Positions 7,881 to 20,354 of a DNA stretch of 64,000 bases are shown one piece after another; position 1 is the stretch's first letter, and each line of letters starts with the position of its first letter. The translations under genes and the position numbers were made by a program. The notes beneath the pieces are model-generated. The model saw only the letters and a program-made list of their open reading frames with translations, had not been told where the DNA came from and made no database searches. The stretch comes from Dromaius novaehollandiae (Eukaryota > Chordata > Aves > Casuariiformes > Dromaiidae), in NCBI RefSeq assembly GCF_036370855.1, contig NW_026991398.1, positions 2,418,001 through 2,482,000 on the forward strand, written 5' to 3'.

Positions 7881-10190
7881 AGGGAGAAAAGAAACCCACA
7901 TAGCTGGGTCATCATGTCCATCAGGAAACTGAAAGGCCAGCAGTAGGCACCTTGGCTTGATAGATGATTGTGAGGTTTTTTGTATCTCATCATCTGATGG
8001 GCCAGTGTATTAGACAGGCACAGAGTCCTTGCTGTGCTGCCAATGCTCTCCCTAATGCAGCCCAGGAAACCACAGACTGCCTTTGCCATGAGGACGTGTT
8101 GCTGGCTTATGCTGCTAGATGCTGCCTACCTTCTCTGCCAAGCTGCCTTCCAGCCAGTCAGCACTCAGTGTGTCCTGGTGCAACACATTCCATTTCCTTT
8201 GGTGGCACTTCATGAGGTTCCTCTGTGCCCTTTTTTCCAGCCTGCCAAGGTCCTTCTGAATGGCAGCACAAACATCTATTGTATCATGCCTGTGTCGTAG
8301 GGGAGGATTGTGTCTTAGAAGCTCATAGGTCTTTAGGAGGCACAGGGCCATGCGGGTGACTGTGTGGTCACTTGTGTGTCTGCAGGTGATGGGCCAGAAG
8401 CAAGCGCATAGGTGGGAAACTGTCTATGAAGTCACTTGTGTCTTTTTACCTGATAGGCCAGCAGCAGGCACATGGCTTGGATGTTGATTGTGAGGTCACT
8501 TCTGCCTGAGTACCTGTTTGGATAGCAGCAGGCACACGGCAAGCCCAGTCCTTCAGAGAAGCTGAAAGGCCTGCTGCAGGCAGGTGGGCTTGGAAGAGGA
8601 CTGTGAGGTTGGAAGAGGACTGTGTGCTTGGAAGAGGACTTGTAAAGGATCAGCTAGTAGGCCAAAAGAAGGCTGACGGGTGGGGACATTATGATGAGAG
8701 CAGTTGTTTCTCAGAAGCACCTCAGATGGTAGGAGGCATGTACCGTAAAGGTGAAAGTGATGTCACTTCTGTCTGTGCAGGTGATGGGCCAGCAGCAGGC
8801 ACATTGCTGGGAAAGCGGCAGTGAGGTAACTTCTGTCTCAGCCTCTGATCCACTAGCAGCAGGCTCATGGCTGGGGCCAATGGCTGCCCAAGCAGCTGGT
8901 ACACCAGTAGTAGGCACATGGATTGGATGTTGATTGTGAGGTGAATTGTCTGTGAGTGCCTGGTAGGCCAGTAGTTGGCCTCTGGCTTGATACTGTCTTT
9001 GCCATGTCCCTTCTTCTTGATGACTTGATTGAAAGCAGCAGCTCATTTGCTTGGATGCTCCTTGTGAGGTCACTGCTGCCATAGTACCTACTAGGCTACG
9101 CACAGGCACAGGGCTAGGATGTTGATTTTGTGGTCTCTCCTGTCCTTGCAGGTGCTAGGCCAGCAGCAGGTGCATGGCTTGGATGGTGATTGTGAGGTCA
9201 CTTCTGCTGGAGGACCTGATTGGGTAGCAGCAGGCACAGAACTGGGTCTTCATGTCCATCAGGGAAGCTGAAAGGCCGGCAGCTGGCCCTGGGCTTGGAA
9301 GATGATTGTGAGGTTCTTTGTATCTGATCAGCTGATGGGCTACTGAGAGGCTGTTGGGCAGCAATGTTGTTCTTGGGTGAATTGTGTCTCAGAAGCTCCT
9401 AATCTCAGAGGAAGACCATGGCTGTGAAGGTGACAGTGATGTCCCTTCTGTCCCTGAAGATGAGGGTCCAGCAGCAGGACATGTGTGGACGAGGGCCTGT
9501 GAGGTTGTCTCTGTCTGTACAGCTGATAGGCCAGCAGCAAGTGTACAGCTTGGATGTTCATTGTGTGGTCACTTATAACTGAGAAGCTGAAAGGCCAATA
9601 ACAAGCACCTGGCAGTGAAGGTGACTGTGAGGTCACTGCAGTCTCAGCTATTGATAGGCCATCAGGAGGCACATGGCTTGGATGTTGATTGGGAAGTTAC
9701 CTCTGCTGTAATACCTGATTGGATAGCAGCAAGCAAATAGTTGGGTCATGTGCATGAGAGAAGCAGAAGGGCTGGCAGCAGGCCCCTTGGCTTGATAGAT
9801 GCTTGTGAGGTGACTTCTGAGCAGCTGATAGGTCAGCCTGTAGCTCAGGCCTAAGGCAGGTTTTTGTGAGGTCACTTCTGCCTGAGTGCCTGATAGGCCA
9901 GCAGCAGGCACATGGGTTAGAATTTGACTGTGGGGTCGCTTCTGACCTCACTTAGTACCTGATCTGGTGGCAGCATGTGCATAGGTGGATCATGTCCATC
10001 CAAGAAGCTGACATATTAGCAGCAGGCACCTGGGCTTGGAAGATGGTGGTGAGGGTGCTGGTTTCTGACAGGCTGAGTCTCAAAATCTCAAAGGCCAGTT
10101 TGAGGCACATGGCTGTGAAGGTGACTGTCAGATCACTCCTGTCTCTGCAAGTGATGGACAAGAAAGAGGCCTATGGGTAGGACCTCACAA
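7880..10190. repeat. Minisatellite field 2 with higher-order organisation
   Basis: Diverged relatives of the 64-bp unit (GTGAGGTCACTTCTG, CCAGCAGCAGGCACATGG) fill this stretch. A longer motif, GGGTCATCATGTCCATCAGG-like followed by AAGCTGAAAGGCC and GGCTTGGAAGATGATTGTGAGG, recurs near 7,900, 8,540, 9,240, 9,735 and 9,985. A second motif (GAAGCTC, then GTGAAGGTGACAGTGATGTC) lies between those. This suggests blocks of several units were copied together. A' (34,795-35,045) and C (60,545-60,800) hold only two or three units, so the field expanded in A or contracted in the others. Confidence 0.65.
8025..8295 (-). mobile_element. CR1 LINE fragment (RT C-terminal region) inside the minisatellite
   Basis: The minus strand encodes a decayed CR1 peptide with AAIQKDLGRLEKRAQRNLMK and ADWLEGSLAEK, matching the well-known C-terminal part of CR1 pol. 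It interrupts minisatellite field 2 and has no counterpart at the same place in A' or C. Confidence 0.8.
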
Positions 10191-10669
10191 TCAACATAGC
10201 AGCCGTGTCCTCTTTGCCTGCCTCTCCCTGCCCTTCCACCCATATCTTGTGCTGCCTGGGATGAGTGGTGGTGTGATGTGCTTCTCGTCCTCAGAATGGC
10301 TCCTTCCAGATGCTGGCCAGTGAGGTTCCTGTAAAAGGAGTGACCTCACCATCAACATCACAGCTGTGTCATCTTTGCCTTTCTCTTCCACTCCCCTCTT
10401 CTGAGGCCTCCTCTCTTCTGGATCCCACATTCAACATCCAAGCCATATCCCCTTTACTGGCATCTCCCGTACCCCTGCACTTGAACCTTCTTCTTCCCTG
10501 TCCCCATGGGATTACACACATCTGGCAGACAGTTCACATGGCAGGATGAAAATGAGCTCCTGGGGAAGGCAGGCTGGGACAGCGAGGAGGTGAAGGAGTG
10601 CTCTGTGCAAAGGGCTGGCTGGAGTGCACAGGGCTTTGCCTTGAAGATGGTGACAAGCCAGTCCAAAGC
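10191..10669. repeat. Arm segment shared with A' (34,560-34,795) and C (60,800-61,020)
   Basis: Landmarks such as CTCCTGGGGAAGGCAGGCTGG (10,558) and GCACAGGGCTTTGCCTTG recur reversed in A' and forward in C. Arm A carries about 250 bp more than C here. No gene seen. Confidence 0.6.
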
Positions 10670-10968
10670 ACTGCATAAATGGACAGTAAGGCAGGTGGAA
10701 AATGCGCTGGACCATTGGGCCAAAATGCTGTGATCAGTGGCACAAGGTCCAGCTGGTGGCTGGTTACTAGTAGTATCCCTCAGTGATCATCAGCACATGG
10801 GGCAACACTACTCAATATCTTCATGAATGTCCTGGGCCATGGGATGGAGCGCACTCTCAGCGTGTCTGTGGACTATGTGCAACTGGGGCAAGCCCCTGAG
10901 CAAGCTCCTGTAGTTCCCTCTGAGAGAGCAGGGGGTGGGACTAGGTGACATCCAGAGGGTTCTTCCAC
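10670..10968 (+). mobile_element. CR1 LINE 3' fragment, arm-A-specific
   Basis: Plus-strand CR1: GATCAGTGGCACAAGGTCCAG, then TATCTTCATGAATGTCCTGG and GGATGGAGCGCACTCTCAGC from the RT region, joined to a 3' UTR end (GAGCAGGGGGTGGGACTAGG, CCAGAGGGTTCTTCCA). An internal deletion removed the part between. It is absent at the matching place in A' (about 34,600) and C, so it arrived after those copies separated, or was lost from them. Confidence 0.75.
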
Positions 10969-13690
10969 GCTAAGTACCGTCATCCAGCGAATCTTTCCCT
11001 GGAGACCTCTGCAAAGACAGAATAGTGAGAGGGAGAAGACAGGACAGGGAGGCAGAAGAAGACAGAGGAAGTATGTGCTTTGAAATCAAATGCTTCCTCA
11101 GAACAAAGTTTCTCCATTCAGCGTGCTCGTAGAAAATGTATTGGGATGAATAATGGGACACAAATCTGTATACTCAAAGAGAAGGAGTCAATACTGCATT
11201 GCATGCACTTGCTGATGCTAACAAAAAAGAAAGAAAAGATTCACTAGAACTGATAAAAAAATTGAACTTCTGGAACTGAGTATGTGTTCTTTTCAGTTTT
11301 TGCACAGAGTTATTTTTTGGATAGGTTTCAACTTTGGGTGAATAATTTTCATTCAGGCCTTTGCTTGTATGCCCACCTCTAGGGGCTGTTGCTGCCTGAG
11401 ATGCCCTGGGGTCGCTGTGTTCCCCTGCCTCTAAAGGGAAGTGCAGACAGCTGGATTAGCCAGAGACATCTGCACTGAAGGGGTCTGGCATGGGGTGAGG
11501 TTAGTCTCACCTCTGATGTCACCTCAAGTGGTGTCACACTTCATTGATGGTGCAGGGGATGAAAAGGGAGTGTGGCTAGATTCAATGGGACACCTATAAG
11601 ATGTCACTATAACACAGGTATGTCATTTGTGCAAATGTGGCCATCCAAAAAAACAGTGTTTCCTTGAAGTTGGTCACCCTGTTTTCCTCTGTTGGTCAAG
11701 AGACCTCAACACCTCAGTGTGATGTGCTCTGTACAAAGAGTGAGGGGTGGCATGGACAGCTGTGGGCAGGGGGTGGTGCTGGGGCACTGGGATCTGTGCG
11801 AGACACAAAAACATCTTGTTTAATGGTGCAGGCCTGATCATACCAGAAATGTTTAGAAAATTACATTTAAAATGAAACAAGAAGGAAATAAAGAAAGAGA
11901 TTTAAAGCAAATTATTATTTTTTATACTTTCCAGCTTTTAAATTTTTTGTGTTCTTATTGTTATTCTTGCTTTGTTCTTTTTTTTTGTTTGTTTGTTTTT
12001 TTTTTTTTGATAGATGACCTTGTGTTTCCACTGCTCTGTCTATTAGGCTGTGAATGTAATCTCAGTGATCTCTCATGTATTTCCACATATCCTGATTAAA
12101 TTGACCATTTCTATAAGCCCTCTTTGCATAAGATGATCTGGGTGTATGCACTTTCCATCGTTTCACAGTTTTCTTCCTCCCCTTGCTCTTTATCATTCAG
12201 ATACATCTCAATTCTCCAGTTGCTGCTCTGAGCTTCTGGGAGTCTGAAGCTTGCCTCGTCTTTCAGCAGTCTCATTGTCTCTTTAGCCAGCTCCTTTGTT
12301 CTGCTTCTTGTCTGTCCTTTCCTATACATCTGTTGAAAACATTTCAAGGAAGGTTATGTCTTGTGGGCAGTGAACCTCACTGGAGGCACCTTGGACTTGG
12401 CATAGAGTTGAGGAGTGTCTTTTGTCTTTTATTAAACTGTTTCAAACTTTATTTTGGCTTCATCGCAATTAAGATAAATCCTTCTGTGCCTGTTTGCAGC
12501 TAGTTCTCTAAGGCAAGCAGGTGGGAATTGGTGCACATGAGCTGTAACCTTCAGCTACAGACTTGAGAGGAGAAGGGTTAGATTTTAACCAGAGTGCTCT
12601 AAGTCCCCAGTGGCTGATGAGGGAAGTGGCAGGGCTGGGGAGCTGGGGAGGAAGGTTGTCCATACATGTCTCCTATCAAAAATACTGCTTGTCCTACCTG
12701 CCCAGACTTCATTAGGAGACCCAGTGGGTCAGTATGAATTGGAGAATGTGGGTATGGCTTATTCTGAAAACTGAAGAATAAAGAAAGCTTAAGAAGCAGA
12801 CATCGTTCTTTTTCAGGTGCTCACTGAAATCAGCCTAATTTCCATACTCCCCTGAAAGCTTCCCAATTAGCCACACAAGACTTGAGGAACTGAAGGAAAT
12901 TATGGAAAGAGGCATGGCTCCTTAGGGGTTTTGGCATTTTAATGACCCCTCAGCTCTATCTGGTGCTGAGCCCATGAAATGCAGACGCTGAGAAGAAACT
13001 GAAGAAACCTCTCAAGAAGTTGAAGTCAGAAGCAAATCCCAAGTTTCTTGGAGGGTTAACGGGTCCCACTGAGGGCCATTACCAACAAAGTCTCCCCAGG
13101 GGCTGATTAGAGCAGAAAGCTGGAGGCCCTGATTGCAGGTAGGCAAAGGCAATGTGCAGGTGGCTGTGATGCCAAGTCAACCTGGATGTGTGTTGTCAAG
13201 CAGAGCAGCCAGGCACTGACAGCCAGCCCCTGGGCAGGGTGATCCTTTCCATCATGCATTGCTCAGGGCTCTTCCTGGGGGCAGTGTGCAGGTGGGGGTG
13301 TGCAATGCCGAGTGCAGGACCATGATACGGCACCTCCTGGGCTCCGAAGGGACAAGGAGGCAGCCAGGCCACAGTGCTTTAAGGAATGGCATCCTCTTGT
13401 GGGCCTCAGTGCCAGAGACTCCAGCCATAGCCAAGAGGACAAAGACCTCGCTGTGTTGGGAGGTGTCAGCCTTGGTAGTGCCCCTGGCCATCTCCACCTC
13501 AGGCTGTGCTATGCTTTCCCACACCTGTGCCTGTTTCCCTGCAGACTGTAGACACCCAACCTGCTTCCCCACCTTGCTCTCACCCTGGGATCTCCTGACC
13601 TCTCCTGATGTCTTGCCCTCCTCACTTGCTTTTCCTTGACACACAAAGCCAGAGCCTGACCACAGACTCCCTCTGGGTGACCTGTGGTAC
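10969..13690. repeat. Arm segment shared with A' (31,270-34,500) and C (61,030-64,000)
   Basis: This is AT-richer flank, present reversed in A' and forward in C; part (about 12,340-13,690) also occurs in B (45,300-46,640). Landmarks: ATTAAACTGTTTCAAA near 12,431, GAAGAAACTGAAGAAACCTC near 12,991 and CATCATGCATTGCTCAGGGC near 13,250. A T-rich run with GTTT units lies at 11,976-12,009. Frames at 12,183-12,503 and 13,259-13,639 are open but broken or shifted in other copies, so no gene is called. Confidence 0.65.
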
Positions 13691-14010
13691 CACAGCACTA
13701 CCTTAGGAGTGACATTTTCTTTTCCTAATGTCACATCTAAACCTCAAAAGCTGCTGCTTCCAGCTTTGTCTCTTTCTCATGCTGTTTCCCACTACCAAGG
13801 AAAGCTCCATCATTTCTGAAACCACCCTTCCAGCAGTTACAGCCTCCTACTCTCCTGCCCTTTGCCTGCACTTCAGCAGGCTAAAGAAGCCCAGGTCCCT
13901 CAACCTCTCCTCACAGATGGGATTATTCCCACCTAGGCACAGGACTTGACACTTCTCTTGTAAATCTTCATGAGGTGTCTGTTGTCTGAATCATCCGAGT
14001 TTCTCAGGAG
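13690..14010 (-). mobile_element. CR1-derived fragment
   Basis: Plus-strand phrases CACTACCAAGGAAAGCTCCATC, CTAAAGAAGCCCAGGTCCCT and GGCACAGGACTTGACACTTC are old CR1 antisense sequence. The same fragment lies reversed in A' (31,031-31,265) and B' (55,690-56,700) and forward in B (46,640-47,160). It therefore belongs to the ancestral unit. Confidence 0.6.
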
Positions 14011-14359
14011 CTTTCTGGACTAAAGTTCATCTGTGTCAAAATGAAAAAACAAAGCAAAAAAACCCCAAACTAAACCAAAACAGTGCCAATGAGCTATGGG
14101 TAAGCAGGGGTGGGGTGGGCTGTATGGGAACAATCAGAATGGTAAAAGATACAAATTAAGAAGGGGAGAAAACAGGAAAAAAAATGAAATTAAAAGTGAA
14201 GCAAATGATGGTTCACGGCTGCTTGGGGGATTCCTGCCAAGATGCCGTGCATCTGAATAATTCTGCCTGGAGGAGGACAAGAAAGCTGGCCTGCTTCTAC
14301 TGTCACGGGGAACCTGCGTGCTTTGCCTGACATCAATTAGAGAAGATCAAGAGTGGGAA

Positions 14360-16290
14360 GAATCACAGACTCCTTCAGGGTGGAGGAGGGAACCTCAGGA
14401 GGCCTCTAGCCCCATATCCTTGCTCACAGCAGGGTCAGCTCTGGGATCAGACTAGGTTGCTCTGGCTGCCATCCAGTCTGGTCTTGGAAACCTCCAAGGC
14501 AGGAGACTGCACAGCCTCTGGGCAACCACTTCCAATGCTTAACCATCCTCATAGTGGAAAAGCTTTTCCTGCATGAATGTCTCTTCTTTCAGCCAATGCC
14601 CATTGTCTCTTGTCCTCCCACCATGCACCCTGGTGAAGAGCCTGGCTCCATCTTCTGGATGACCTCCTCGTAGCCATTGGAAGGCTGCTATGAGATCCCT
14701 GCAAAGCCATCTCTTCTGCAAGTTGAACAAGCCCCGTTTCCTCACAGAGCAAGTGCTCTAGCTCCCTGACTACTGTGAAGACCCTCAGCTGAATTTGCTC
14801 CCAATTATCAGCCTCTCTCTTGGTCTGGGAAGCCGACACTAGATGCAGTGTTCTCTACGTGGTCTAATGAATACTGACTACAAGGTGATCACCATTCCCC
14901 TCGACCTCCTGGCTGTGCTCCTGGTCAGACAGCCCACAATGCTTCTGGCCTTCTTTGCTGCCAGGGAACACTGATGGCTCATGTTTTGTCTCTGTCCCCC
15001 AGGACCCTCAGGTCCTTTTCCACAGAGCCGCTCCCCAGGCACGCAGGCCCCAGCCTGTAACACTGTGGCATGTTGATTAATCCCAGGTGCAAGACCTGGC
15101 ATTTGTCCTTGTTGAATTTCAGGAGGTTCCTGACAGCCCATTCCTCCTGCCTGTCTAGCTCCCTCTGAGTGGCAGCCCTCAAGCATATGACTGCCCCCCT
15201 CCCCCACCTCCAGTTTGGGGTCATCCACAAGTATGATGAGTGTTGCCTCCTCCATGTAACTAGTACAGATGATAAACAGGACAAGTTCCTGTGGAGAGAT
15301 CAGTGGTGCTGCACTTCTCCCTGTCCTCCAAGAAGAGTGCTACCCATTTACCACTGCCCCCTGACCATCCAAGCAGCTTTTACGCATCTGGTTGTCTACT
15401 CTTCTTGACTGTAACATTCTAACGTGCATACAAGAATATTGTGGAAGGCAGTGTCAAACACCTTGCTGAAGTCTGGGTAAAAGACATTGACTCTTCTCCA
15501 TCCACAAATGCAGTTATTTATTCATAGCAGGCAATCAGGTTGGTGAGGCACAATCTACCCTGGGTAAATCCATGCTAAGTGTTCCCAGGCACCTTCTTCT
15601 CCTTCATGTGCCCAGAAATGTGATCTGAGAGGATTCTTTCCATGACTCACTCCTCACCAAAGTGAGGCTGAACTGCCTGCAGCTCCCCAGGTTGCCCTTG
15701 GGGCCTTTTTCCAAGATGGATGCAACATTTGCCTTTCCCCAGTCATTGGGACTTCACCCCATCTCCACAACCTTGCAAAGATGGTAGCGAGTGGCCTTGC
15801 AGTGACAGCAGCCAGCTCTCACAGCATCCTCCTATGCAGCCCATCCAGCCCCTCTGACTTCTGTAGTTTGAGTTCTCACAAGGAATCCCTCACTAACCTC
15901 ATCCACCACTGGCTCTTTTTCTCCTCTGGAGTCCTGACTCAAGGCGCAACAGCCCAGGAGACCTTGCTTGTGGAAATGGAAGCTCAACCATGGGTTGAGT
16001 TCCTCAGACCTATCTGCATCGGCTGCTACAAGATTCCCTGTCCCACTTAGCAGTGAGGCCACATTTCCCTTTTTATTCTTTGATTCTTACTGGAGCAATA
16101 GCAGCTCATCTTCATGCCCTTGACATCCCCTGCAAGTGTCAGTCGTAGGGGAGCTTTTTCTTCCCTAACACCAAGCCTATGATGTTGGACAATATTTCTA
16201 AATTCCTCCTTTGCCTCTCCCTTCTTCCCCCTGCTGTATGCTGCCCTAGTACCCTGACTGGTCATGGTGACACTTGTTACCAAGAGCCAA
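14360..16290 (-). mobile_element. CR1 LINE, 5'-truncated, shared by A, A' and B
   Basis: The 3' end is at 14,360 (AATCACAGACTCCTTCAGGG, the antisense of a CR1 terminus). The minus strand encodes broken pieces of the reverse transcriptase C-terminus, including EEWAVRNLLKFNKDKCQVLH (about 15,130) and QCSLAAKKARSIVGCLTRST (about 14,950). Stops and shifts make it inactive. The same insertion is at 29,960-30,610 (+) in A' and 47,535-49,690 (-) in B, so it predates the duplications. B also retains endonuclease sequence that A lacks. Confidence 0.8.
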
Positions 16291-19200
16291 AGACACCGTG
16301 TGTGCAATGGCCCCACTTCAGAGCAGAGACATGCTGGCATAGATAGCAGGTGGCAATGTAATGGTGAAAGGAGGTTCCCACTAAGAGAGCAAACCCTGCA
16401 GTGCCCAAGGCCAGGGAGAAACAGAGCTGGGCTGTGCTGAAATGGCAGGAAGGGGTTTGCTGCCTGAGCTGATTCACAGCACCATGGGGCCTGTGACAGA
16501 AGTGAATCCATCTCCAAGCAGGACAAGGTGCCTCTGAAGAAGTCTCTGGGCCTGGGCAGCCTGAGATCCAGGCACTCTGTGGACATCATTAGCCCAGTCT
16601 CTGTTCATATCATCTGGGGGTGAGAAGATGTTCTTGGGGAGGAGAGCAGGAAGGGTTTGAGAGTGCAGAGACTAGAGTGGAGACCTTGGTGTGATGTGCC
16701 TTTCCCATTTATGCAGCACGCTTGGATGCAGATGGGAGGGACTTGGCCTAAAGGCAGTGGTGGGATTCATTTGTCTGGGCATAGGTAGAAAAACCGGAGA
16801 TAACCTGAGGGGTTTGCCCAGCAACCCCTCCAAAAGGGCATTGTTTTCCCATAGCTCCCACCCATGCAGTTGTGCTAGAAACCCCAGACATCCGACATGG
16901 ACCTGCCTGACTATTTTGATGTCATTATACCAAGTGTCTGCACTGAATTACATCAGCAGTTTGCACTGTAGGCATCTCTGTGTGTCTCGGCTTCATAGTG
17001 AGTGGTGCTCTAACAGTAGTGGGCATCTAGTGCCCTTTGAGATGGCCAAGGAAATTCCCCATCTCGTCCCCACCTGATGCTGCAGGAGGATGGGAGTCAC
17101 ACAGTCACTCCAACAGAGCAGGCAGATACTGGCACATGCCTTGGACCACCTCTGTCTCTTCACATGTCACCAAGTGTTTGTGTGTGGGCAACTGACTCCC
17201 ACCCTCCATCTCCAGTGACTCCAAAGGGAGCTTAGACAAGGAGCTCATGGGCAGATCTCTCTGTTGTGCACACTTCAGCTTAGGCAAGGGGAATCTCAGC
17301 TCCTGTGTGTTTGTGGAGTTCATGTGAGGGATCTGAATCCCACTCCAGCCCAGGGCCTTCTAAACCATCATGAGATGCCCAGATTGACTCATCTGAATCA
17401 ATACCTGAACCATGGCATCAATGAATCCCTTCTTGTCCCTGTCTAGGTGTCCTGCCTAGTGAAGAGATGGGAATAGGGGCTTCCAGAATGGGATGTTTCC
17501 ACCACTTGCAAATAACCATCCACTGATGAGACAAATTGCAATGCTGGAATCAGTCTTCCTTCAGTGTTTAGAGAGGGACCATCAGTGATTATTTTAGTTT
17601 ATTGCAGTGAACATTTCCCAGGAGGAGGGAGCACGAGGGACAGAGACATTTGTGTCTTCAGCTGGGCCTCTGCTCCTGAGTGGGGCCAGGCTTCACAGAA
17701 AGACGGAGCTCATGGCAACCTGGCAGCACTGCCCAGACACAGCTGTGTGCAGGAGCAGCTCCTCTGCCAAGAGCAGCAGGGCTGCGGGCACTGCCTGCTG
17801 CTGCTGACATGAGATGAGAGAAGGCAGCGAGAAGTGGAAGGCAGTGTGGAGTGGGAGGACAGAGGAGAGCTCCTTGTGGGAGGAGTCTTCACAGCTCTTT
17901 GCACGGTAAGTCTCTGGCTGCAGGGTGATACTACTGAGGTTCCTGGAGGGATCTTCTGAACGCAGCCCGTAACATGGGGTGATAGGCATTTTAACGCTCT
18001 CTCTCCTGGATTATCCAGGGCATAGCAGGAGGAGGAGATGCTTCAGAGCAGGATTCCCTGCCTCAGTCTCACAGGGACAGGGCATCCTGCTACTGGACAG
18101 GGCAGCCTGCTACCTTCTTCCGGAGATACTGCAGTGGTGTGCTGCTGGGGTGGGCACCCAGGTCTGCTCAGGGCAGTGATTCAGAGTGGCATCCCTGTGC
18201 CCCAGGGTGCTGTGTGCTGAGGGCAGTGACTCTGCTGCCTGCAAGGGTCAGCACTCAGCCTGCCTGGGGAGCTCCCCACGGTGCTGCAGGGAGAAGCTCT
18301 GGGTGGGAGGATCGACCCCTGGCCAGGCAGGTTCGTTCTCCCATCAAGAGGGTGCTGCATGGGTCAAGGCTGCTCACAGCTCTAGCTCATGCACAGGACA
18401 TGTCCAAGGGGTGTTTGCAAGAGGAAGATCAAGAGAAGGGCTACTTCCAAGGGAAGGAGCTTTCCTTCTGGTGTCTCTGCTTTCCATTTTCTCCCTAATT
18501 TTGGCAGGGAGAAAAAAAGAAGAGTTTTCTGTTTTGGCAAGGAACTGGGACTCACAAACCTTCCCTCTCAAAGATCAGGAGGTCTGGGAGAAAGCTCAGC
18601 AAACCCCTTCAACCCCACCTCCACCTACAGACAGCATCAGCACCAGCACCACCTGTATGGTCTCCCTGGGGTTTATGTTACCTGCTCCTTAGGAACTGCA
18701 GGCACAGAGATGCCTCTGGACAGTGCACTGTCCCAGGAGGTTTCTGTCGGGCAGATCTGAGCACACAAAAGGTGTGATGTGGTCTGTGAGCAGTGCCTGG
18801 GAAAAGATGTTGGGAGAGAGAAAGGTCCCAGCAGGGACTGCTCCAGGCAACAGAGCTGAGCAGGGAAGGAGAGGGAACTGCTAAGAGAATCATCGTGGGA
18901 GGATGGATTTGGGCAAGTCATGGTCAGTCCCTCCAGTGCAAACACATTGCACAGAGCAAGCCCCCCATGTCTCTGCTCCCACCCAGCAGAGCCTCTGCCC
19001 TGAGAACTGTGAAATCCAGGCTATGAGCTGCCTCCTCTGCAGCTAGACCTCCAGCAGAGGAGAGGGGCATCTCTCCTGCCAGGGGCCTGTTTAGTGCTGC
19101 CTGACAAAGGGGCTGAGAGTGACTGCCCTGCAACATCACCATCTGCCAGGTGGCATGCCCAGCAGGATAAGGTGAAGGCTTTCCCGGGTGAAGTCTTTCC

Positions 19201-20348
19201 CAAGTGCCCCTCTGTCTCTCTCCTTGCCTCCCTTGGCAGCAGGATCATGGTGTTGCTCCTTGGTTCTTCTGTTCATGCTGCCCCTGTTCCTCTCTCGGGC
19301 TGTCTGGGGTGGATGGGTTTTCAGCTGCAGTTCAGACACCACCACTGCAAGTTGGGCAACAGAGGGGTCTGCATGGAAGTGAGGGGTCCGCAGCCCCCTT
19401 CTAAGCTGTGCAGCCCCAGGAAATGCAGTCTTTTGGGTTCGGAAATGAGCTGATCCTCCCTTAAGGAGAGCCCCTCTGCAGTCCTCCTGGTCCTTTGACC
19501 GTTTCCCCAGGGTGTCCTGCCAGGCTGAGAGCTCCAGAAAGGCACTGCTGTCTCATAACATATCTGTAATAGCTGAGAGACCCATGAAGAAAGTGCAGAG
19601 ATGCTGAGAGTATGGAGATGGTTGTGGGAGGCAGTATATGGGCATCTGAAAAGAGCCCTGTGTCTGCTTGGCTAGAAGGGGAGTGTGGAGACCTCCCTGT
19701 GGTGCCTGGAGAGAGGGAGGAAGGTTGAAGATCTGCACTTTGAAACTGGACTCCTCTGCTCTCAGCAGGGGCTGGTTTCCTTTCAGGGCAACATACGAGT
19801 GCGATCGTCCACCAGCTCAATGAGGTGGGAGCACAGGACAGCTGGGAACAAGACTAATAGACAGACCAGCTGTCCTCACGCTGCAACAAGGGACAGTGAA
19901 TCTGGTTTTCTCAGGACTCACAGTAGAAATGCCAAGGATTTCTCCTTTTGAGGAACACTCCCCAGGGGTGACAAGACCATCTAAAATAAATTAAAAAATC
20001 CCAGAAACTCTGTTCCTCAAACATCATTCTTTAGAATGGGGAGTGAAGACGGTGAAAAGCCCTTGTACACAATGAGTGGATTTCACCCGACAGAAACTGT
20101 GAGTGTCAGAGCTCATCACCCCCATTCCCCTGTGCCCACTGCTGCACAGCAGGACTGACTCCTCTGGAGCCCATGGTCAGAGGCCACTCAGCCAGTGCAA
20201 AGTGGAGCTCAAGCAAGGGAGCTGCACAGAGATGCTCTTAGTAAAGATAGAGGAAATGTGGGGGATTGTAGGGGAATTGCAACAAATGGGGGCTGTTTTG
20301 CTTGAAGACTCTCTCCTAACTGCTCAATGTCTTTTCTCCTTTGGACAG
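16291..20348. other. 5' flank of OR-1, shared with A' and B
   Basis: No intact gene. Segments correspond to B 49,690-53,160 and reversed to A' 26,990-29,960. Examples are CAGAGCAGAGACATGCTGGC (16,318, matched at about 49,747) and GGACCATCAGTGATTATTTT (17,577, matched at 50,993 and near 29,475). Any upstream untranslated exon of OR-1 should lie in or beyond this stretch, but I cannot fix one from sequence alone. Conservation drops in the last 1 kb before the gene. Confidence 0.5.
20329..20348 (+). promoter_or_regulatory. 3' splice site before the OR-1 start codon
   Basis: A pyrimidine tract (TGTCTTTTCTCCTTTGGACAG) ends at 20,348, six bases before the ATG. OR-3 has the same arrangement. This supports an intron in the 5' UTR and a start at 20,355 rather than the upstream in-frame ATG at 20,103. 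Confidence 0.6.
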
Positions 20349-20354
20349 TCCCCC

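Noticed and set aside
13259-13639. 126-codon frame repeated near 31.3, 46.2, 56.8 and 63.9 kb
   Set aside because: It recurs because the duplicon recurs; frames are shifted or stopped in several copies and no protein family is recognised.
16047-16589. 180-codon minus-strand frame upstream of OR-1
   Set aside because: Part lies in CR1-derived DNA and the frame is not kept in block B (49.3-50.0 kb).
20103-20354. Upstream in-frame extension of OR-1 (84 codons)
   Set aside because: It lies across a 3' splice site, lacks receptor features, and OR-2 and OR-3 show no such extension.
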